Positions 60,101 through 64,000 of a stretch of 64,000 nucleotides of DNA are shown piece by piece. This DNA comes from Syncephalis plumigaleata. Its lineage: Eukaryota > Zoopagomycota > Zoopagomycetes > Zoopagales > Piptocephalidaceae. Position 1 is the stretch's first letter. Every line of letters starts with the position of its first letter. The position numbers were made by a program, and so were the translations under genes. The notes under the pieces were generated by a model, which saw only the letters and a program-made list of their open reading frames with translations, made no database searches and was not told where the DNA came from. The stretch is from the NCBI GenBank assembly GCA_025201365.1, contig JAIXMF010000001.1, positions 186,001 through 250,000 of the forward strand, written 5' to 3'.

Positions 60101-60861
60101 TTCCAGACTTCCTACCCTTCAGATTCCTGAAGATGGCAGACACCAAATTGGACCTCTATAAACCGAAAATCGGCCGCCTGTTTCAATGTGACCAGGAAAC
60201 CACGCCACCAAGAACCGAAAGATGGTACACCCAAGAAGAAATACAGAACGATTCCCCATCGATGATGGAATGGTCCCAGACGTTCGACAAAGCAATCGAG
60301 CCAAAGCACAGCTCGTACATGTGGAAGTTTCAACACGCAGCGATCCTCACGGGGGATAGAATGATGCACATCATTCCAGGTCACTCTAACATGTGTACAG
60401 TTTGTCAAGAACACGTAGAAACTAAACGTCATTTTATTCTAGAATGCCCTCGCATAACAGAATTCTGGCAACTAGCAACATTCTTCCTTAAAGCGATCGC
60501 GCCGAATCACCCGGCAGACACATCGCTTAACTTACACGATATTACGAACGGCCTACAAAAATGGCAATCACATGTGCCAAACGTCAGCCTCTTTCACGCA
60601 CTAGCAGTATGGCAAGTCCATCGAGCAAAAGTGGAGCACGCGTTACGCCAAGTCACGTCACCTAGTATTACGATCCTTGCTAGATGGCAATCAGCCATAA
60701 AATCGAAAATAGAAGCGGATTTACGTCACGCTATACGACACAAATCCGTCAGTACATTCCAAAAAACCTGGACAAAAATTCAATGCCAATGGTTCACCTT
60801 TGAACCTGGCGGGCTGCCGAATACAGGAACGTTGAAGTTCCACACGATCCCATTATCCTAA
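57151..60861 (+). CDS. LINE ORF2 (endonuclease and reverse transcriptase)
   Basis: 1236 residues. N-terminal APE-type endonuclease: IATWNVNRIRDSN, IIALQETNACS, MVLGDLNATPNPH, SRIDHILATS and APRSDHWPL hold the catalytic residues. Then RT: KSPRNKAPGPDGIPYEFYKR, NWRPIALSDCDIKILTRII, GDSQKGFIKNRSIFDN, LLDQQKAYDRVDRSYL, LRQGDPLSPIIYNFVLEP and FADDIAVAISS (the FADD active site). A C-terminal zinc-type motif CTVCQEHVETKRHFILEC precedes the end. No RNase H domain is seen. Confidence 0.95.
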   Translation: MTTRNIHIATWNVNRIRDSNNRSITFTHIKNENIDIIALQETNACSNDHHWWTTQWGGPAAWTPYTGILLNPHSSLSFNSTPTPYLDGRVLRAEIVGPNIPWPVLVIYCVYAPADPPQQPDFCTALRHVITPHPHMMVLGDLNATPNPHLDRAPPPRQPRDEWAHYSNVITQFRLIDTVRYYHPDIKLYTRRSPSGDSRSRIDHILATSTVARRCSLPRVLTAPRSDHWPLCTTICPNKPKLPGRPVWRFNTSLLEIDEYIANMERTILALKTRVDHPECNPKSTLTSSVYAWDLFKNTLRGYSIAFAGKHKRKINKHMQDKSKKLQELYNNPPDWRRDSAATHHWLQQVTTIENDLTNNAHRRAEARRIHSRVRWTEEGERSTKYFFKCLKGRKQFDWLRELRASNGQRVDTPEQIFEVVQDFYTDLFGPEHTNSIAQNELLANIEKTLNDNMRDEIDSEITEEEVAEAIRKSPRNKAPGPDGIPYEFYKRFSSTLTPIITKLYNEFIRHGQFPLSFKRIHILLLPKQGDLLSLANWRPIALSDCDIKILTRIITQRMHKAANHCIGDSQKGFIKNRSIFDNLHTLHFAIQYGIIKPEEASGALLLLDQQKAYDRVDRSYLDRCLAAFNIGPRIRKIIQMMNAEAYGAARMGPLLSSWIPIHKGLRQGDPLSPIIYNFVLEPFLCTLRQRLIGINLPVHPLKCLAFADDIAVAISSHQDVRTFCHAIHLHEQASAARLNEDKTVLIPLGTPDFVLPYPPIPERESTRYLGILFTRKGIAIEATEAKLLNSIEVTADRWQDRGLSLLGRVLLTNSCLLAKLWFAAHIIPFSKGFITKVKQRVKRFIWKHKLNLVAEDIITKPKLAGGVGLIPLRKQATAIFAVWIAQMLDEPENQPKWAPTAQELLKEKLKEANKHHSIICTSRKPKIQLRAGPSKRFFDYTLETWKHLKGHNTPDDDSWTWEEYASITDTRLNWVRPDFLTIIPDFLPFRFLKMADTKLDLYKPKIGRLFQCDQETTPPRTERWYTQEEIQNDSPSMMEWSQTFDKAIEPKHSSYMWKFQHAAILTGDRMMHIIPGHSNMCTVCQEHVETKRHFILECPRITEFWQLATFFLKAIAPNHPADTSLNLHDITNGLQKWQSHVPNVSLFHALAVWQVHRAKVEHALRQVTSPSITILARWQSAIKSKIEADLRHAIRHKSVSTFQKTWTKIQCQWFTFEPGGLPNTGTLKFHTIPLS

Positions 60862-61001
60862 CAGCCACGTATGTCCAGCACCTACCTAAATTCCACTACA
60901 ACTAGTGTATTGTATATTTACGTGATCTTGTGCCATGTCTTCTTTATTAAATAAAATTAGGCTACGGCCCAGGATTATAATAAAAAAAAAAAAAAAAAAA
61001 A

Positions 61002-61017
61002 GATATCGCGTTTTTTA
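61002..61017 (+). repeat. target-site duplication, right copy
   Basis: GATATCGCGTTTTTTA directly after the LINE poly(A); identical to 53056-53071. Confidence 0.9.
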
Positions 61018-63560
61018 TGGTCAATTCGTATACTATGATGCTCGTAGAGTATAGTAAGCAATAAAAGAGCAGTATAAACATATAATAAAACGGTAATAAA
61101 GATTAAATGAAATAATGTATATAAGTTACGTGTATAATTCGTGTAACATCATAGTAATATTGCATAAATACCGTGCACAACGCCGTTCGAGAAGTGCTAT
61201 TGCTTACTAGTAATTGATTATTTCATTTGAGCATTGCATACTAAGTCTCATTATAATAAATATGTTATGGTAGCGTAAAAAGAAATACGAGGTTATAGTT
61301 AATGGGAGTGAATAAAGGGCAGTAATCACATTAGTACACTTATTAATACATATTTTTTAATAAATGGTAGTAATGTCATTAATATACTCGTTTGCTTGCT
61401 TGCTCTTCCATCTCTACCCGTCTTTCCCCGTTAGCCACTCTTCACCTGTTCCTCGCTACGCTAACACTACACGTCGCTTACCTGAATACACTCCCATACC
61501 TGTACTCCTCTTCTCATTACTCGTTTGTTGTTCTCGGTCACCTTCACTATTCGTATATTCCTATTCCTATTGCTGCTGCTGCTGCTCTAGCAATAGGTCA
61601 ATGCCACGTCATACGTTTACGCGTTCTATTCGTTCTCTCTATTGCCTTTACTTCTTTGCAGCTTGTGATGCTTCTCTACGGACAGCCACTGCAATTACAC
61701 GTTATACGCACTTTATTCCGCTGTGTTTGTCCTCCACTCTATAACACTCGTACACGATAAGGCTACACTGTTTATTTATATTCTATTCTGGTGCTTGTAC
61801 CTGTGCACGATACTACTGCTACTTGTTGACCCTCTCCCTTGTTTATCAAACTACGATACTGCACTCTCGTCAGATCCGTACCAGTTACCCGTATTCTATC
61901 ACTATATGCTCCTATGGGATACTCACACTGTTTGCTTACTGGTCTGTATGCGTATCGTCATCAGTCTGTATTGACTACTAGGAGTAGCTTTATATGCGTA
62001 CATGCAGGTTAGTCGACCAGGAATGTACTGCTATAGCTTCTCCTGGTAGTATGCCACTTGCTAAAGCGTATTGTTTGGTTAATACCGCTCACAGCAAACG
62101 CTGCTTCTCAATAGTTCATTGACAGCACAGCTTGTTGCTTGTGCTGATAGCTCGTTCGCTTACTCGTCTACTACTCTATTCATACACTCGTATCTCTATT
62201 GTTTATTTGTATTCTACACGGTAAGTGGTGTATACGCGGTATTCACTCTATTCACTAGTTGCTGCTACTGCTCCTCTTTCTTGTTGTATCAACTCTGTTT
62301 ATTTGTTTATTTGTTTGTATTCTATAAGCATATGTGCTCATTCGCTCTATTCACTCCTACTGCTATCCATACTACTTGTTCCTCTGTTTCTATTCTCATT
62401 CAGCCAATAAACACCATATCAACTTCATACATATCATTGTATTCTCTACACTCTATTGAGCATACTTTGCTTTCAACCAATACAACTAGCTACTACTACT
62501 ACTACCGCTATTCCTATCATTCATATTCAGTTATCAGCACTATGCAGTCAACTAGAATATATCACTCATCCACTCACTGATTATGCATTAATATCAATGG
62601 ATGTATATTTACCTGTAGTCATTGTAATGAATTGTATAGCAAATCATCGAACAACACAATAGATACTGATCATCTGACGTGATCGTGCGTGCATTGACAT
62701 GGATACACTATTACTACCTAATACTTGAATCATGACCTATAACTGAATGACAGCATGGCTTACAAGTAGAAACAATGGTTTAATGGTCATTGCCATTATA
62801 GTTGGAGTGTATTCAATGACTTGTCTATTATCTCGAATGCTCTAATGTTAGCTAGTTGCATACCAATGCATTATGTAGATCGAGCTATTATTGAAACTAA
62901 ATCGAATTCCATTCCATTTCCATATCAATCATGCACGTTTCAATTGCAGCTGAATTCAATACATTATTCTGGATTTTATCCACGTTAGCTGTAACAGAAT
63001 CAGGACCCTAATAGCATTCAGTATCTATTATGGCCTTTATCCATGCTGGTTTGCAATAAAGTCAGTACCCTAATGTCATTCAATGCCTATAATTAGTGAC
63101 TACACATGGCGAAATGCCATGCTGTATTTATTTGATACTTCGTTTGAAAGACATTCCAATGCTCATTCTGTATTCATCCACGTGAGATGTAACAGAATCA
63201 CAGCTGTAAATGAGTACCGTAAATGCCATTCGATATCTATCATTCGAAATTACACATGGCGAACGGTTCCATGGTTCGTTTGCTGATATAACGTTTGAAA
63301 ACACTTCAATGCCGTACCCATCGACTACTCACCTATAAATTAATTGCCATTTGCTGAACAATTCGATAGCTCACTATTTTCACCTCATTTACACGCACAA
63401 TATACGCACATCCACTTCTTTACTCTTAGACCGTAGCGAACAATATGCGAATAATTCCATTCTACATTAACTATTAGCACTTGTGCTTTAGCGCTTTATC
63501 CCAAATATCTAGCGTTCATTCAGTTGGAGGTTCTGCTTTCCAAGAAGGCAAGTTATTCAT
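61018..63560. other. 2.5-kb stretch with no recognised gene
   Basis: 61380-62560 is pyrimidine-rich with frequent TACTCG/CTCGT words, giving long meaningless frames. Its texture resembles 14960-15910. Between 62880 and 63300 a loosely repeated motif (CCTATAATTAGTGACTACACATGGCGAA-like, then CATTCGATATCTATC...) suggests a diverged duplicated segment of about 130 bp near 63080-63280. Confidence 0.45.
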
Positions 63561-63597
63561 ACGTAGTCTTATCCGACGTCTGTTAACTTGCTTATAG

Positions 63598-64000
63598 GTC
63601 GTCCAATCAAATCTACGTTTTCCAAGGAATACATTGAGAAAAACAAGGACACATATGGACTATCGAATATACGCTGGGGTGGTGGAGATGTTATGAGCTT
63701 AGCTTTGCACGAGTAGATTGGAACGGCCGCGATGCCTTTCTGAAATGCGACAGACATTGAAGGAAATAGCTGCATTCAACGTAAGTATATCTATCTATTA
63801 TTCAAATAATCTCACTCATCATTTGATATAAAATAGGCATTGAAGAAATGAAGGAGAATTTGGCCCAAGAAGAAGTTGGACCCTGTCTACATGATAGGTC
63901 AACAAAATGTCATGAATCCCTTGCATCAATTTGCCTTTACTAAGGATGGTCCGGTGGATATTAACTTGGCTGATCCCAAACAGATGTACGTATGTCATCT
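63598..64000 (+). CDS. possible 5' or internal part of a gene running off the window
   Basis: One frame gives RPIKSTFSKEYIEKNKDTYG and GLSNIRWGGGDVMSLALHE; after a GTAAGT...TAG intron another frame gives LDPVYMIGQQNVMNPLHQFA and FTKDGPVDINLADPKQMY up to the edge. The sequence is protein-like, but the frames do not join simply and no family was recognised. Confidence 0.3.

Larger units (their letters stand above)
53371..61001 (+). mobile_element. L1-like LINE, full length and apparently intact
   Basis: Order: about 2.08 kb of tandem 43-bp repeats, a short leader, ORF1 (55487-57151), ORF2 (57151-60861), a 3' UTR of about 120 bp ending GGATTATAAT and a poly(A) of about 20 (60982-61001), then the 16-bp target-site duplication. 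No internal stop is seen in either ORF. ORF2 has apurinic endonuclease and reverse transcriptase domains and no RNase H, which favours the L1/Tx1 group over the Tad1 elements usual in filamentous ascomycetes. The near-perfect repeats, intact ORFs and perfect duplication indicate a recent insertion. Confidence 0.95.

Noticed and set aside
61364-62662. several overlapping + strand ORFs rich in Ser, Tyr and Leu
   Set aside because: Low-complexity pyrimidine tract; overlapping frames, no domains or splice sites.

Overview
This window looks like nuclear DNA of an early-diverging fungus (zoopagomycete- or mucoromycete-like; the exact lineage cannot be read from sequence alone). The evidence is short GTAAGT...TAG introns of about 45-110 nt, a fungal lysine-pathway saccharopine dehydrogenase (LYS9), fungal wall proteins (CRH-type GH16 with a chitin-binding module, a Kre9/Knh1-like GPI protein, expansin-like double-psi beta-barrel proteins), a Rho1-type GTPase and a Bzz1-type F-BAR/C1/SH3 protein. 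Intergenic DNA is AT-rich with many trinucleotide runs.

Layout. 1-11 kb: end of an SR-tailed gene, two secreted DPBB proteins, a Rho1-like GTPase, a Kre9-like GPI protein and a CRH transglycosylase, so mostly cell-wall genes. 12-14.7 kb: a coiled-coil protein overlapping a small membrane ORF. 14.7-16.4 kb: MITE-like repeats. 16.4-30.2 kb: RAD4/XPC, a SMYD-like SET/MYND gene, a TrhO-type rhodanese, two divergent Ras-like GTPases separated by a MITE, an M14 carboxypeptidase and proteasome subunit Rpn9. 30.5-41.5 kb: an unresolved membrane/acidic gene, exosome subunit MTR3, Bzz1 and a subtilase with all three catalytic residues replaced. 42.4-52 kb: LYS9, NMD3, NDUFS7 and a mitochondrial LEA-like protein. 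52.8-61 kb: a 5S rRNA/tRNA-Gly pair and, just upstream of it, a tRNA-derived SINE-like unit followed by an intact L1-like LINE with about 48 tandem 43-bp repeats at its 5' end. 61-64 kb: mostly no gene.

Two things stand out. First, the SINE-like unit and the LINE share one pair of 16-bp target-site duplications and lie 60-75 bp upstream of a Pol III gene. Second, nine conserved genes contain about 22 places where the reading frame slips, and every one I could judge needs the same correction (one base missing). That points to a systematic cause (most simply assembly deletions) rather than random decay.

All calls were made by eye from sequence and family knowledge; no search or alignment was run.
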